A stretch of DNA of 64,000 nt from Ferrovibrio sp. MS7 (GCF_038404985.1 NZ_JBBKBA010000002.1:124001-188000), one strand, 5' to 3'; numbered from the stretch's first letter, positions 8,956 through 19,389 are shown. Notes: generated from the letters alone by a model not told the origin. Program-made: numbers and translations.

Positions 8956-10857
8956 TCAGGTTTTGAAGAAGCGCACCAAGGCCGCGAGTTCCTGTGCCTG
9001 GGTGGTGAGCGACTGCGCCGCCGCCGTGGTTTCCTCGACCAGTGCCGCGTTCCGCTGGGTCATCTCGTCCATGCTGCCAACAGCGGTGTTGATCTGGTCC
9101 AGACCCGTCGCCTGCTCGCGGCTCGCGGCGGCGATCTCGGCGACAATATCCGACACCTTCTTGATCGCCGCGACGATATCGACCAGCGACTGACCGGCAC
9201 GGTTGACCAGGGTGGCGCCGGTCTTCACCTGGGCATTGGATTCGGAGATCAGCGCCTTGATGTCCTTCGAAGCGCTGGCGGAACGCTGCGCCAGCGCCCG
9301 CACTTCCTGCGCCACCACCGCAAATCCTTTACCGGCCTCGCCAGCCCGCGCCGCCTCGACGGAGGCATTGAGTGCCAGCAGGTTGGTCTGGAAAGCGATT
9401 TCGTCGATCAGTGCCACGATGTCGGAAATCTTCCGTGCGCTGGCCTCGATCTGGGTCACTGCCGCCACGGCATCGCCCACCACCTTGCCGCCGGTTTCGG
9501 CGGTGTCGCGCGCCGTGCTCGCCAACTGGTTGGCGGCCTGGGCATTGTCGGCATTCTGCTTCACCGTGGTGGTGATTTCATGCATCGACGCCGCCGTCTC
9601 CTCGATACTGGCGGCCTGACTTTCGGTGCGCTGCGCCAGATCCTGGCTGCCGGTGGAGATTTCCGCTGCTGCGCCATGTACCGCCTCGGTTGTCTGCAAC
9701 AGCCGACCGGCGAATTCGCGTAAGCGCGCCGCCATACCGTTGGCGCTGTTTTTCAACGTCGCGAACACCCCCTGGTATTCCCCATCGACCTGTCGCGTCA
9801 GGTCGCCATTGGCCATGGTCTCCATCACGCTGGCGAGCCCGCCGGTGACGGTGCCGAGCGTGCCCGAGAGGCGGTTGAGTTCCTGGCTCAAGGTGAGCAG
9901 GAAACCTTCCTTGTCGGTTTCATTGAGCCGCGTTGACAAGTCGCCGGCGGTGATGCGGCGGCAAAGCTCGGCAACTTCCGCCGCCGCCTGACGTTCGCGT
10001 GCTTCGCGCGCCTCACGCTGCGCCTCGGCCTCCTGGCGTCGCGCCGCGATCTCGGCTTCGGCGCGCTGCTTCTCCACGGCATTTTCCTTGAACACCGCCA
10101 GCGCCGCACCAATGCGACCGACCTCGTCAGTCTGCTGCAACACCGGCACCTGGGCATCGAGCCGACCATCGGCGAGGTGCTGCATCGCGGTGATCATGCG
10201 TTGCAACGGGCGGGTGACACCAATCAAGACAATACCCAGTGCAAGCATCAAGCCTGCAGCACAGCCGACAATGGCAACCACGATCAACTCGGTGCGCGTC
10301 ATCCTGGCTTCCGCCAGGGCCGCCTTCTGCACCTCCTCCTGCTGCTTGTTGTAGCGGTCTTCGATGTTGCGCAGGCTCTGACGCGCGGCATTGAACTGCG
10401 CCGATGCCGCGATGATGCCGGCTTCGGCAGTGGCGAAATCGCCCTTGTCGCTGGCTTCGCGCGCGGCACGGTAGAGCGGGATATACCGGTCCACTGCCGC
10501 CTGCATGTCGGCGAAATCCTTGCGGTCGGCATCGGTGTCGATCAGCGGCTTCAGCCGATCCATGCGGCTCTGGTAGCGGCGCAGTTCATCGTCGGCGGTC
10601 TTGATCACGGTATCGCGCAGGGCCGGGTCCAGCCGGCGGGTCATCGCTTCCGCCATGCGCACGAACTGCACCAGGTTCACCGTGCCGCGCCCGGCATGTT
10701 CCAGCCGAGTGGAAGCATCATCGATGCGGATCAGCGCCTGCTCCATCTTGCCAAGCGCGCTGACCCCGCCATAGGCCATCAGGCCGGCGGTGAAGATGAG
10801 GATACCGACAACGCCAAGCAGCTTGCTGAGCAGACCAAGATTCCGGAACCAGGCCAT
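8956..10857 (-). CDS. Methyl-accepting chemotaxis protein
   Basis: About 633 residues from the ATG at 10857 (GGGAGGTG 6 nt upstream). A transmembrane helix near residues 10-32 is followed by a mostly helical periplasmic domain of about 150 residues, a second helix ([20 protein letters not shown]), a HAMP domain, a long coiled coil and the signalling tip ([20 protein letters not shown]). The tip sequence binds CheA and CheW. No C-terminal receptor-tethering pentapeptide is seen; the protein ends LVRFFKT. The helical ligand domain gives no clue to the attractant. It stands alone, not in a che operon. Confidence 0.92.
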   Translation of the reverse strand: MAWFRNLGLLSKLLGVVGILIFTAGLMAYGGVSALGKMEQALIRIDDASTRLEHAGRGTVNLVQFVRMAEAMTRRLDPALRDTVIKTADDELRRYQSRMDRLKPLIDTDADRKDFADMQAAVDRYIPLYRAAREASDKGDFATAEAGIIAASAQFNAARQSLRNIEDRYNKQQEEVQKAALAEARMTRTELIVVAIVGCAAGLMLALGIVLIGVTRPLQRMITAMQHLADGRLDAQVPVLQQTDEVGRIGAALAVFKENAVEKQRAEAEIAARRQEAEAQREAREARERQAAAEVAELCRRITAGDLSTRLNETDKEGFLLTLSQELNRLSGTLGTVTGGLASVMETMANGDLTRQVDGEYQGVFATLKNSANGMAARLREFAGRLLQTTEAVHGAAAEISTGSQDLAQRTESQAASIEETAASMHEITTTVKQNADNAQAANQLASTARDTAETGGKVVGDAVAAVTQIEASARKISDIVALIDEIAFQTNLLALNASVEAARAGEAGKGFAVVAQEVRALAQRSASASKDIKALISESNAQVKTGATLVNRAGQSLVDIVAAIKKVSDIVAEIAAASREQATGLDQINTAVGSMDEMTQRNAALVEETTAAAQSLTTQAQELAALVRFFKT

Positions 10858-10994
10858 GACGCACCTCCCGTCTGTATTTGGCAAAAAGCTTACAGCAACG
10901 GTACGGATACGATGCGGAATCAGCTAGCGATTGTCTGTTGGTTCACGAACAAATGTAGAGACCAACCGAATTAGAGGTTGCGCACCCACGGCCA

Positions 10995-12044
10995 TTATAC
11001 CGTGGCAATGGGCGTCACCGGCGAGCCGACCGCGCCAGTCAGCCGGAGCGGTGGCGCGGTAAGCAGGAAGCGACTGCGGCCCGCCGCCTTGAGGTAAGCT
11101 GCGAGTTCGGAGAGATACCAGATTTCGCCCAGCGGCACGCCAAGCTTGAACAGGCAATGCTCATGCAGCGGCAGCGCGGCGTGGCTTTCCTCGCCGCCCT
11201 CTTTGGAGGGCAGGCCCTCGACGGCATAATTGTCGGCGATCAATGCCGCGATGCCGCTGTCGGTGATCCAGTTCAGCAGCCGGGCGTCGCGGCCATCGAT
11301 CACCGCATTGGAATTTTCCAGCCGTTGCCGGTCCGGCTTGGCCTGCATGCTCAGCAGCGTGTCGCCGAAGCCGGTATAAAGGCAGAGCATGTCGCCGCTC
11401 TCGACCATGACATTCTGCGCCTCGATGGCCCGCATCATGATGTCATAGCCGACCCATGTACGCGGCAGGCCCACCAGATCGAACAGGTTCACCAGCACGC
11501 CGCGCCCCTGCAGGCCATGGCGCGCGAAAGTCTCGATGCCGAGTGCCTTCACGCCGGATTGCTCGAAGCGGTCAGGGCGCCGCTCGCCTATTGCGCCCCG
11601 GTCGATGGCTTCCGGTATCTCCACGCCGCCGCGAAAGCCGTTGTAGAAACACGGCTCCGGCACGCCATCGCCATCGGCATCGAACATCTGGCCGGCATGG
11701 GCGAAGCTGTCCCATTGCGTCGAGTATTGCAGGTAGATCAGCGCCAGATCATCGCAGATCACATCGTTGTGGCGCACATCGTAGAGCGACAGGCGATGCA
11801 CCATGTTGCCGACATCGCCGCGCGAGGTGGCAAAAAGCTGCGGTGGGTGGCGGCGCGGGTTGAGGATATTGCCGCCGGGATATTCCAGCGGCAGCGACAG
11901 GCAGAAACGCCGCCCCTCGCGCACCTCGGCAATACCCTGGCGGGTCTTTTCCGGTGTGATCAGGTTGAGCCGGCCGAGTTGATCGTCCGGGCCGAAATCG
12001 CCCCAGGTCGACCCTGCGGGCCGACGCTTCCAGCGCGGATTCAT
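10995..12044 (-). CDS. Cyclase-family (kynurenine formamidase-like) metal hydrolase
   Basis: A 349-residue member of the cyclase family (PF04199 type). The metal-binding region appears as STQWDSFAHAGQMFD, a longer-form variant of the HxGTHxD motif, and the C-terminal part has HEHCLFKLGVPLGEIWYLSE. Enzymes of this longer subclass hydrolyse amide or lactone bonds, but substrates vary widely and none is implied here. It lies 21 nt downstream of the Mpo1-like gene on the same strand and is probably co-transcribed. Confidence 0.8.
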   Translation of the reverse strand: MNPRWKRRPAGSTWGDFGPDDQLGRLNLITPEKTRQGIAEVREGRRFCLSLPLEYPGGNILNPRRHPPQLFATSRGDVGNMVHRLSLYDVRHNDVICDDLALIYLQYSTQWDSFAHAGQMFDADGDGVPEPCFYNGFRGGVEIPEAIDRGAIGERRPDRFEQSGVKALGIETFARHGLQGRGVLVNLFDLVGLPRTWVGYDIMMRAIEAQNVMVESGDMLCLYTGFGDTLLSMQAKPDRQRLENSNAVIDGRDARLLNWITDSGIAALIADNYAVEGLPSKEGGEESHAALPLHEHCLFKLGVPLGEIWYLSELAAYLKAAGRSRFLLTAPPLRLTGAVGSPVTPIATV

Positions 12045-12065
12045 GCCAGCCTCAATTCGGGGGCG

Positions 12066-12608
12066 TCAATTCACAGCAGCAGCACGTTCCTGCATGGCAC
12101 CGACCGAGTAATGCTGCCAGCGCGCCTCCACCGCCTCATGCAGCTCCGGCTTGAGGCCGGCGGCGAAGGCGGTTTCAGCGACCAGGAACATCGGGCCGAT
12201 CAGCGCCTGCAGCAGATTGTCGGCCAGGGCCGGGCGGCGGCCCTCGAAGGCATGCCCGACAAGCTGGAACACCCAGCCGCCGACAAAGGCGATGGCGAAC
12301 ACGCTCCAGCCCATCATGCTGCCCAACATGGCGATCTGATGCGCGGCAGTGAGCAGTGCCAGGCTGACCAGCAGCATGAGGAAACCGAACAGGCGGTCGA
12401 GCCAGAGATAGAACACGCCAGTGACAGCCCAGAGCAGCACCGCGCCGGTGAGCGGCAGGCCCGCCACGCTGCCAAGATTGATCCAGGCCAGCGGCACGAA
12501 CAACGCAAAGACGATCGAGGGGATGCCGATGAAATGGGTGGCGCGGTTGCGCGCATCGCGGTGATAGGCGGAATACATTGCCATCTGCTCGACGAAGAAC
12601 GGATTCAT
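12066..12608 (-). CDS. Mpo1-like (DUF962) membrane protein
   Basis: A 180-residue multi-helix membrane protein with the DUF962/Mpo1 signature: MYSAYHRDARNRATHFIGIP at the N terminus and FQLVGHAFEGRRPAL later. In yeast, Mpo1 is an Fe(II)-dependent dioxygenase that shortens 2-hydroxy fatty acids; the conserved histidines (YHRD, THF, GHAFE) are retained. The bacterial role is inferred only. The start at 12608 has GGGAGAAG. It is the first gene of a likely pair with the cyclase-family hydrolase. Confidence 0.82.
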   Translation of the reverse strand: MNPFFVEQMAMYSAYHRDARNRATHFIGIPSIVFALFVPLAWINLGSVAGLPLTGAVLLWAVTGVFYLWLDRLFGFLMLLVSLALLTAAHQIAMLGSMMGWSVFAIAFVGGWVFQLVGHAFEGRRPALADNLLQALIGPMFLVAETAFAAGLKPELHEAVEARWQHYSVGAMQERAAAVN

Positions 12609-12788
12609 CTGACTTCTCCCGGCTTAAGCTTTATGGCCCCTGCCGAGTCGGCGGCGCGGGCTTGTGTATAACTCAACCCTACTCTGCCGTTTTTGCCTGT
12701 CAACCTGGGTTTTCCCCAGGCTTTTTGCGTTGCGGGGCGAAAGGGTTTGACTCGCTTGGCCGCCCGCCTATGCTCGCCCCATCGCTCA

Positions 12789-13025
12789 GATCCCGTGGGA
12801 GAGCCGTCGGCGGCTCCAGCTACTGGAACCCGAGCCCGACGCGCCGAAGGAGCAACCGCCCCGGAAACTCTCAGGCCGAAGGACCGTGGGATCGTTGCGA
12901 GGCTCTGGAAAGCGGTGTCAGGCCCGGCCTGCCGCCCACCGACGGAGTAAGTCGCGTCCCGAAAGGACACCTGTCCTTACGGAAAGCCGACGAATCTCTC
13001 AGGTCCACGGACAGAGGGGGCGCAG
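12789..13025 (+). ncRNA. Tandem glycine riboswitch controlling gcvTHPAPB
   Basis: Two glycine aptamers in series. Aptamer I: P1 is GATCCC (12789-12794) with GGGATC (12888-12893), with GGGAGAG at the 5' side, CGCCGAAGGAGCAA in the middle and the conserved CTCTCAGG at 12868-12875. Aptamer II: P1 is near 12929-12937/13018-13025, with CTCTCAGG at 12996-13003 followed by ACGGACAG. A small hairpin (ACGGG/CCCGT, 13026-13041) lies between the riboswitch and the gcvT start and may be part of the expression platform. The rest of the 12609-12788 gap shows no gene. Confidence 0.93.
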
Positions 13026-13074
13026 ACGGGTGAAAGCCCGTTTGCCGTACCGACTCTTTGCTCCGTGAGGACCC

Positions 13075-14193
13075 GTGGCGACACCAGGCGCAGATTCACA
13101 AGACCTCAAGCTCACGCCGCTCAACGCGCTGCACAAGGAATTGGGCGGCAAGATGGTGCCCTTCGCCGGCTACGAGATGCCGGTGCAGTATCCCACCGGC
13201 ATCCTCACCGAGCACAAGCATACGCGCGCCGCCGCCGGCCTGTTCGACGTGTCGCATATGGGCCAGGTGCTGATCACCGGCGCCGATCCGGCGAAGTCGC
13301 TGGAGCGGCTGGTGCCCGGCGACTTGGTGGCGCTGGAAGTCGGCCGCATGCGCTACACCGTGTTCACCAACGATGCCGCCGGCATCCTGGATGACCTGAT
13401 GGTGAACAAGCGGCCGAATGACCTGTTCGTCATCGTCAACGCCGCCTGTAAGGAGCAGGACATCGCCCTGCTCAAAAGCGGCCTGCCCGATTGCACAGTG
13501 GAATACCTGGCCGATCAGGCCTTGCTGGCTCTGCAGGGGCCGCAGGCCGTGGCAGTGCTGGCCCGGCTCAACCCGATGGTCAGCGACCTGCAATTCGGCC
13601 AAGGCGCTGAGATGAAGCTCGGGCCGCATGCCTGCTTCGTCACCCGCTCCGGCTATACCGGCGAGGATGGCTGCGAGATTTCGCTGGCCGCCCGTGAAGC
13701 CGAAGCCTTCGCGCGCTGGCTGCTGAGCCAGCCGGAAGTGAAGCCCATCGGCCTTGGTGCGCGTGACAGCCTGCGCCTCGAAGCCGGCCTCTGCCTCTAT
13801 GGCCACGACATCGACACCACCACGACACCGATCGAAGCCGGGCTGAACTGGACCATCTCGAAGCGCCGCCGCGCCGAGGGCGGCTTCCCTGGCGCCGCCG
13901 TGGTGCAGCAGCAACTCAGCAATGGCGTAAGCCGCAAACGCGTCGGCATCCAGCCGGAAGGCCGCGCCCCGGCCCGCGAGGGCACCGAGGTGCAGAATCT
14001 GGATGGCCGCAAGATCGGCATCGTCACCTCGGGCGGCTTCGGCCCCAGCGTCGATGCCCCGGTCGCCATGGGCTATGTCGAAACCGCCGCTGCCGCCGCC
14101 GGCACGCCGGTGCAGCTCATCGTGCGCGGCAAGCCGCTGCCGGCCAAGATCGTCACCCTTCCCTTCATCACCAAGCGTTACGCCAAAGCCTGA
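13075..14193 (+). CDS. gcvT: Glycine cleavage system T protein (aminomethyltransferase)
   Basis: A 372-residue T protein starting at GTG 13075 (GAGGA upstream). It carries [16 protein letters not shown] at the folate-binding entry, [14 protein letters not shown], and [20 protein letters not shown] with the catalytic aspartate. It transfers the methylene group from the aminomethyl-lipoyl H protein to tetrahydrofolate and releases ammonia. First gene of the operon, 49 nt below the riboswitch, so it should be induced by glycine. Confidence 0.97.
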   Translation: MATPGADSQDLKLTPLNALHKELGGKMVPFAGYEMPVQYPTGILTEHKHTRAAAGLFDVSHMGQVLITGADPAKSLERLVPGDLVALEVGRMRYTVFTNDAAGILDDLMVNKRPNDLFVIVNAACKEQDIALLKSGLPDCTVEYLADQALLALQGPQAVAVLARLNPMVSDLQFGQGAEMKLGPHACFVTRSGYTGEDGCEISLAAREAEAFARWLLSQPEVKPIGLGARDSLRLEAGLCLYGHDIDTTTTPIEAGLNWTISKRRRAEGGFPGAAVVQQQLSNGVSRKRVGIQPEGRAPAREGTEVQNLDGRKIGIVTSGGFGPSVDAPVAMGYVETAAAAAGTPVQLIVRGKPLPAKIVTLPFITKRYAKA

Positions 14194-14201
14194 GGAACCC
14201 C

Positions 14202-14576
14202 ATGCCCAATATTCGTTACTCCAAGGATCATGAATGGATCGCCGTGGACGGCAACACCGGCACCGTGGGCATCACCGATTACGCCCAGAGCCAGCTTGGC
14301 GACGTGGTGTTCGTTGAACTGCCGCAGGCCGGTCGCCAGGTGGATGCCGGCGGCGAGATCGCCGTGGTCGAATCCGTGAAGGCGGCGAGCGAAATCTACG
14401 CACCCGTCGGCGGCACCATCACCGAGAATAACAGCGCGCTGGAAGCCGATCCGGCGCTGGTGAATGCCGCCGCTGAAAGCGGTGCTTGGTTCTTCAAGAT
14501 GACCATCGCCAATCCGGCCGAACTGGATGCGCTGATGGACCGCGCCGCCTACGACGCCTATCTCGCCACGCTCTGA
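14202..14576 (+). CDS. gcvH: Glycine cleavage system H protein
   Basis: A 124-residue lipoyl carrier. The attachment lysine is K60 in [17 protein letters not shown] shuttles the aminomethyl group between the P, T and L proteins in the cytoplasm. It follows gcvT by 8 nt; the lipoamide dehydrogenase (L) is not in the window. Confidence 0.97.
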   Translation: MPNIRYSKDHEWIAVDGNTGTVGITDYAQSQLGDVVFVELPQAGRQVDAGGEIAVVESVKAASEIYAPVGGTITENNSALEADPALVNAAAESGAWFFKMTIANPAELDALMDRAAYDAYLATL

Positions 14577-14585
14577 GGTTCTGTC

Positions 14586-15926
14586 ATGCGTTACCTGGGT
14601 CAGACCGCCGCCGACCGCCAAGCCATGCTGGCGGCCATCGGCGTCAGCGATATCGATGCTCTGTTCAAGGATGTGCCACCGGAGGCGCTGAATCCCGAGA
14701 TCGACCTGCCGCCGCATCGCGGCGAGCTGGAAGTGGAACGCCATATCGCGGCGCTGGCGGCGAGGAATCTCTCCCCCGCCGACGCGCCCTGCTTCCTTGG
14801 CGCCGGCGCCTATCGCCACCATATCCCGGCCGCCGCCGACCATCTGATCCAGCGCAGCGAATTCCTCACCTCCTACACGCCGTATCAGCCCGAGATCGCT
14901 CAAGGAACGCTGCAATATCTGTTTGAATTCCAGACCCAGGTGGCGCTGATCACCGGCATGGATGTGGCGAATGCCTCGCTCTACGACGGCGCCACTGCCT
15001 GCGGCGAGGCCGTGCTGATGGCGCAGCGCGTCACCAAGCGGCACAAGGCAGTGCTGTCCGGCGGCCTGCATCCGCATTACCGCGATGTCGTCACCACCCT
15101 GATGCGCCAGACCGACCAGCCCTTCGTCGCCGCGCCGATGGATGTGGCCGGCACGGAAGATCTGAGCACGCTGATCGACGACCAGACTGCCTGCGTGGTG
15201 GTGCAGAACCCGTCGCTGTTCGGCCATGTGCGCGACCTCACGGCGTTGTCCAAGGCTTGCCAGGCCAAGGGCGTGCTGCTGGTGGTGGCGGTAAGCGAAG
15301 TGGTGTCGCTGGGCCTGATCACGCCGCCGGGCGAGATGGGCGCTGACATTGTCGTCGCCGAGGGCCAGAGCATCGGCGTGCCGTTGAGCTTCGGCGGGCC
15401 GTATGTCGGCCTGTTCGCGGCGAAGGAAAAGTTCCTGCGCCAGATGCCGGGCCGGCTCTGTGGCGAGACCGTGGACCAGGACGGCAAGCGCGGCTTCGTG
15501 CTGACGCTTTCCGCCCGCGAGCAGCATATCCGCCGCGAGAAGGCGACCTCGAATATCTGCACCAACTCGGGCCTCTGCGCGCTCGCCTTCACCATCCATC
15601 TGAGCCTGCTCGGCGAGGCCGGGCTGGTGCGGCTGGCGGAGATCAATCATGGCAAGGCGGTCGAACTCGCCGAACGCCTGGATGGCCTCAAGGGCGCCAA
15701 AGTCGTGAACCAGGCTTTCTTCAACGAATTCACCCTGCGCTTGCCGAAGCCGGCCAAGGAAGTTGTCGAGGCGCTGGCGGCCAAGGGCATCCTTGGCGGC
15801 GTGCCGGCCTCGCGCCTGTGGCCCGACGAGCCGGAAGCGGAAAACCTGCTGCTGCTCGCCGCCACCGAGACCAACACGGATGAGGATGTCGAGGCGCTGG
15901 TCGCCGCGCTCGAGGAGGTGCTGTGA
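14586..15926 (+). CDS. gcvPA: Glycine dehydrogenase (decarboxylating) subunit 1
   Basis: A 446-residue N-terminal half of the split P protein, with [37 protein letters not shown] and [18 protein letters not shown]. With GcvPB it makes the PLP-dependent enzyme that decarboxylates glycine and loads the aminomethyl group on GcvH. This half adopts the PLP-transferase fold without the PLP lysine. Its TGA overlaps the gcvPB ATG. Confidence 0.96.
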   Translation: MRYLGQTAADRQAMLAAIGVSDIDALFKDVPPEALNPEIDLPPHRGELEVERHIAALAARNLSPADAPCFLGAGAYRHHIPAAADHLIQRSEFLTSYTPYQPEIAQGTLQYLFEFQTQVALITGMDVANASLYDGATACGEAVLMAQRVTKRHKAVLSGGLHPHYRDVVTTLMRQTDQPFVAAPMDVAGTEDLSTLIDDQTACVVVQNPSLFGHVRDLTALSKACQAKGVLLVVAVSEVVSLGLITPPGEMGADIVVAEGQSIGVPLSFGGPYVGLFAAKEKFLRQMPGRLCGETVDQDGKRGFVLTLSAREQHIRREKATSNICTNSGLCALAFTIHLSLLGEAGLVRLAEINHGKAVELAERLDGLKGAKVVNQAFFNEFTLRLPKPAKEVVEALAAKGILGGVPASRLWPDEPEAENLLLLAATETNTDEDVEALVAALEEVL

Positions 15927-17485
15927 TGCTGAACCGCCAGGGACGTCCCACCACCCCGAACGCCACCAGTGAAACCGCGCAGCTTGGCACCATTGGCGGT
16001 CATCGCGGCCTCGATCACGAAGAACCGCTGATCTTCGAGCAGGGCGAGGAAGGCCGCTGCGGCGTCGATCTGCCGGAGCCGCCGGCTGTAACCCAGCGCC
16101 TTGGCGGCCTGCGCCGCAAGGGCGCGATTGGTTTGCCCGGCCTTTCCGAACCGCAGGTGATCCGCCATTTCGTGCGGCTCAGCCGCAAGAACTACGCCAT
16201 CGACATGGGCGTGTTCCCGCTCGGCTCCTGCACCATGAAGCACAATCCGCGCCTCAACGAGAAGCTGGCGCGCTGGAAGGGCCTCGGCGACCTGCATCCG
16301 ATGCAGCCGGTGAGTACCGTGCAGGGTGCGCTGCAATTGATCGGTGAACTGGCCGACTGGCTGAAATGCCTCACCGGCATGCCGGCGGTGGCGATGAGCC
16401 CGGCTGCGGGCGCCCATGGCGAACTCTGCGGCCTTATGGCCATTCGCGCGGCGTTGATCGCGCGCGGCGATGCGCGCAAGCGGATTCTTGCACCAGAGTC
16501 CGCGCATGGGACAAATCCGGCCACGGCGGCGATGTGCGGCTATGAAGTCGATCCGATCCCGGCTACCGCCGATGGCCGCGTCGACCTGGAAGCGTTGAAG
16601 GCCAAGCTGGGGCCGGATGTGGCGGCGATCATGCTGACCAATCCGAATACCTGCGGCCTGTTCGAGCGCGAGATCAAGCAGGTGGCCGACCTGATCCATG
16701 GCGTCGGCGGCTTCTTCTACTGCGACGGCGCCAATTTCAACGCCATCGTCGGCAAGGTGCGGCCGGGCGATCTTGGCATCGATGCCATGCATATCAACCT
16801 GCACAAGACCTTCTCGACACCGCATGGCGGTGGCGGTCCCGGCTCGGGCCCGGTGGTGCTGTCGAAAGCGCTGGCCGATTTCGTGCCGCTGCCCTACGTG
16901 ATGCTGACCCAGGCCGGCTACAAGCTGGTGGAAATCGACATGAACGGCATGAGCTTCGGCCGCATGAAGGCGTTCCACGGCCAGATGGGCATGTTCATCC
17001 GCGCGCTGGCCTACATGCTCAGCCATGGCGGCGACGGCCTCAAGCGCGTGGCGGAAGATGCCGTGCTGGCGGCCAACTATGTGATGGCAACCTGCGGCGA
17101 CGTGATGAGCCCGGCCTTCGAAGGCCCCTGCATGCACGAAGCCCTGTTCGACGACGCCTTCCTGAAGGATACCGGCGTCACCACGCTGGATTTCGCCAAG
17201 GCGCTGATCGATGAGGGCTATCACCCGATGACCGTCTACTTCCCGCTGGTGGTGCATGGCGCACTGCTGGTGGAGCCGACGGAGAGCGAGAGCAAGGATG
17301 CGCTCGATCATTTCATCGGCGTGCTGCGCGGCCTCGCCGAACGCGCCCGCGCGGGCGGCAACGCGGAATACTTCCAGGGTGCACCGCGCCTGACCCCGCG
17401 CCGCCGCCTGGACGAAACCCAGGCCGCGCGCAAGCCGGTGCTGCGCTGGAAGCCGGCGCCGGACAGCAAGGCGGCGGCGGAGTAA
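15926..17485 (+). CDS. gcvPB: Glycine dehydrogenase (decarboxylating) subunit 2
   Basis: A 519-residue C-terminal half of the P protein carrying the PLP lysine at K294 in INLHKTFSTPHGGGGPGSGP. Other family segments are YAIDMGVFPLGSCTMKHNPR and AHGTNPATAAMCGYEV. I place the start at ATG 15926, which overlaps the gcvPA stop (TGATG) and sits behind GAGGAGGTG; a GTG one codon earlier is also in frame. The stop is 3 nt from the stop of the convergent kinase gene. Confidence 0.96.
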   Translation: MLNRQGRPTTPNATSETAQLGTIGGHRGLDHEEPLIFEQGEEGRCGVDLPEPPAVTQRLGGLRRKGAIGLPGLSEPQVIRHFVRLSRKNYAIDMGVFPLGSCTMKHNPRLNEKLARWKGLGDLHPMQPVSTVQGALQLIGELADWLKCLTGMPAVAMSPAAGAHGELCGLMAIRAALIARGDARKRILAPESAHGTNPATAAMCGYEVDPIPATADGRVDLEALKAKLGPDVAAIMLTNPNTCGLFEREIKQVADLIHGVGGFFYCDGANFNAIVGKVRPGDLGIDAMHINLHKTFSTPHGGGGPGSGPVVLSKALADFVPLPYVMLTQAGYKLVEIDMNGMSFGRMKAFHGQMGMFIRALAYMLSHGGDGLKRVAEDAVLAANYVMATCGDVMSPAFEGPCMHEALFDDAFLKDTGVTTLDFAKALIDEGYHPMTVYFPLVVHGALLVEPTESESKDALDHFIGVLRGLAERARAGGNAEYFQGAPRLTPRRRLDETQAARKPVLRWKPAPDSKAAAE

Positions 17486-17488
17486 ACG

Positions 17489-18991
17489 CTAGTCGAGATT
17501 AAGCCGCGCGGCGGCCTGGGCAGCTAGGTCGCCGCTTTTTTGTCCGGCATCGAGATGCAGCCAGTCGGCGGGCGGCTCGATCGCTTCGGCCTGGAAACGC
17601 ACCACGTCCGGGGTCGCATCCGAGGCATCGCCGCGTCGTGCCGCCACGCGCTGGCAGAGCAGATCGGTGCCGCCTTCCAGCCACAGGCCGCGGAACACGG
17701 CATTGCAGTGCAAGGCCAGCTTGGCCGCTGCATCGCGTTCGCCCGGCTTGCCGAATACCGCGTCCAGGATCACCGGCACACCGGCTGCAAGCAATTGATG
17801 GGCATGTTCCAGCAAGGCGGCATAAACCCGCATGCTGGCCTGCGGCGTGTAGCTTTCCGGCGGCAGGCGCGTACCGGCCGCAACACCTGCCAGCCGCTTG
17901 CGCAGCACATCGGAGCGTAGCACCACGGCGCCGCAGACCGCGTCGAAGCGCGGCGCCAGCGCGCGGGCCAGCGTGGTCTTGCCGGTGCCGGAGCGGCCGC
18001 CGATGGCAAGCAGCAGCGGTGTGGCCGGGCGCAACACGCGCCGCGCCAGCGCCAGGTAGCGCCGCGCTTCCGGCCATTGCTGCGGCTGCAGCCCGGCGAC
18101 ATGGGCGCGGATCGCGGCACGCAGCGAAATATAAAGTGGCAGCAGTGGCAGCGCGCCATCATCGCCGCTCTGCTCCAGGTAGCGGTTCAGCGCCCGGTTG
18201 GCGAGATCGGCGCGGTTATGCGCCAGCAGATCCATCAGCAGGAAAGCGATGTCGTACGCCGTATCGGTGCGCGCCAGCGCGGCATCGAATTCCAGGCAAT
18301 CGAACAGCAAAGGCTTGCCACCCAGCAGGCAGATGTTGCGCAGATGCAGGTCACCATGGCCGTGGCGGATACGGCCCTCGGCGCCCCGGCGCGATAACGG
18401 CACGGCCAGTTGTGCCAGCGCCTCCTCGGTTTCCTGGCGCAGGTCGGCAAGGAATATCTCCGGCAGCACTTCCGGATCGAGCCGCGCAAAGCTCTCCGTG
18501 TTCATTGCCGCCACGCGCCGCGCCGCCTCCAAGGCATCGCCATCCAGCGGCGCCAGGCCAGCATGGAAACCGGCAACCGCTTCTGCCGTCGCCTCGATCA
18601 GTGCCGGAGTCAGGCGGCCCATGCCAAGCTGGCGGTCGAGCGTCGCGTCATCCGGGAAACGCCGCATCTCCACCAGCCATTCGACCGCATGGGCCGGTTC
18701 GGCATCACGCGGCGCGAGCTGCAGCCGGCCTGCCGCATCCCGGATCACGGCGCGCAGCCCGAGATAGAGATCCGGCGCGGTGCGACGATTCAGCGCCAGT
18801 TCCTGGCACGCGGCGTCGTGGCGCTGTCGCAGCGTAGAGAAATCGACATAAGGCAGATGCACCGCCCGTTTCAGCTTGAACACGCGGTCGCCGCAGAGAA
18901 AGAGCCGGGAGATATGGGTCTCGACGACACGCTCCAAGGCTGGATCGGTGAACAGCAGGTCGAGATCGGACGGGTTCGGCTGGATGCGCAT
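17489..18991 (-). CDS. APH-like kinase fused to P-loop (zeta/AAA) kinase domain
   Basis: A 500-residue two-domain protein. Residues about 1-300 look like an aminoglycoside-phosphotransferase-type kinase, with HGDLHLRNICLL (212-223) and FDCLEFDAALARTDTAYDIA supplying the catalytic and metal-binding aspartates. Residues about 325-500 are a P-loop kinase with Walker A GGRSGTGKT (331-339), similar to the gluconate-kinase/zeta-toxin group. The fusion is found in many proteobacteria, with no established substrate known to me. An antibiotic-resistance role should not be inferred from the APH fold. Single gene, convergent with gcvPB. Confidence 0.82.
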   Translation of the reverse strand: MRIQPNPSDLDLLFTDPALERVVETHISRLFLCGDRVFKLKRAVHLPYVDFSTLRQRHDAACQELALNRRTAPDLYLGLRAVIRDAAGRLQLAPRDAEPAHAVEWLVEMRRFPDDATLDRQLGMGRLTPALIEATAEAVAGFHAGLAPLDGDALEAARRVAAMNTESFARLDPEVLPEIFLADLRQETEEALAQLAVPLSRRGAEGRIRHGHGDLHLRNICLLGGKPLLFDCLEFDAALARTDTAYDIAFLLMDLLAHNRADLANRALNRYLEQSGDDGALPLLPLYISLRAAIRAHVAGLQPQQWPEARRYLALARRVLRPATPLLLAIGGRSGTGKTTLARALAPRFDAVCGAVVLRSDVLRKRLAGVAAGTRLPPESYTPQASMRVYAALLEHAHQLLAAGVPVILDAVFGKPGERDAAAKLALHCNAVFRGLWLEGGTDLLCQRVAARRGDASDATPDVVRFQAEAIEPPADWLHLDAGQKSGDLAAQAAARLNLD

Positions 18992-19017
18992 GCGGCCATC
19001 CTACGCCCCGAAAATGA

Positions 19018-19058
19018 CCCCGCCTTGACCCAGAGCAAAAGCCGGGGCCAAGGCGGGG
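19018..19058 (-). terminator. Possible terminator after the DUF1328 gene
   Basis: A perfect 10-bp stem (CCCCGCCTTG with CAAGGCGGGG) around a 21-nt loop, lying 13 nt past the DUF1328 stop; on the minus strand it is followed by TCATTTT. The loop is long for an intrinsic terminator, so confidence is moderate. Confidence 0.45.
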
Positions 19059-19070
19059 CGGGTTATGGGG

Positions 19071-19250
19071 TTACGAGAGAGGCGGTCGGCGGCCGCTCAG
19101 CAGGCTCATCACCAAGGTAATGAAAAAGATTACCAGGAAGATGAAGAACAGGATCTGGGCGATGCTGGAAGCAGCGGCGGCGATGCCGCCGAAGCCGAAC
19201 AGGGCGGCCACCATGGCCAGAACGAAGAATACAACGGCCCAATACAGCAT
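19071..19250 (-). CDS. DUF1328 small membrane protein
   Basis: A 59-residue, very hydrophobic protein: [20 protein letters not shown] then [20 protein letters not shown], giving two transmembrane helices. It matches the DUF1328/YtjA family of small inner-membrane proteins. I chose the ATG at 19250, with AAGGAG 7 nt upstream, over a longer frame with 30 unrelated residues. Family members are often stress-induced; no function is established. It sits just below the parS pair. Confidence 0.88.
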   Translation of the reverse strand: MLYWAVVFFVLAMVAALFGFGGIAAAASSIAQILFFIFLVIFFITLVMSLLSGRRPPLS

Positions 19251-19359
19251 GATCTTTCTCCTTGTTTCAGGAAACGACCAGGCCATCGGAACGGGGTAAT
19301 GGGGCAAGGGTGCGGGCAAAACAGGGCATTTCCGCCGCAAAGGTTAACTCAGGCGGCCG

Positions 19360-19375
19360 TGTTTCACGTGAAACA
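19360..19375. other. parS centromere site 1
   Basis: The 16-bp palindrome TGTTTCACGTGAAACA is an exact match to the bacterial parS consensus bound by ParB. ParB loads here and spreads, recruiting SMC and guiding origin segregation. It lies between the DUF1328 gene and ubiG. parS sites usually cluster within a few per cent of the chromosome around oriC. Confidence 0.88.
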
Positions 19376-19389
19376 CCCAGGGAACAATC

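Noticed and set aside
17489-18991. Antibiotic-resistance gene (APH fold)
   Set aside because: The domain is fused to a P-loop kinase, has housekeeping codon use and sits in core chromosome; the fold alone does not indicate drug modification.
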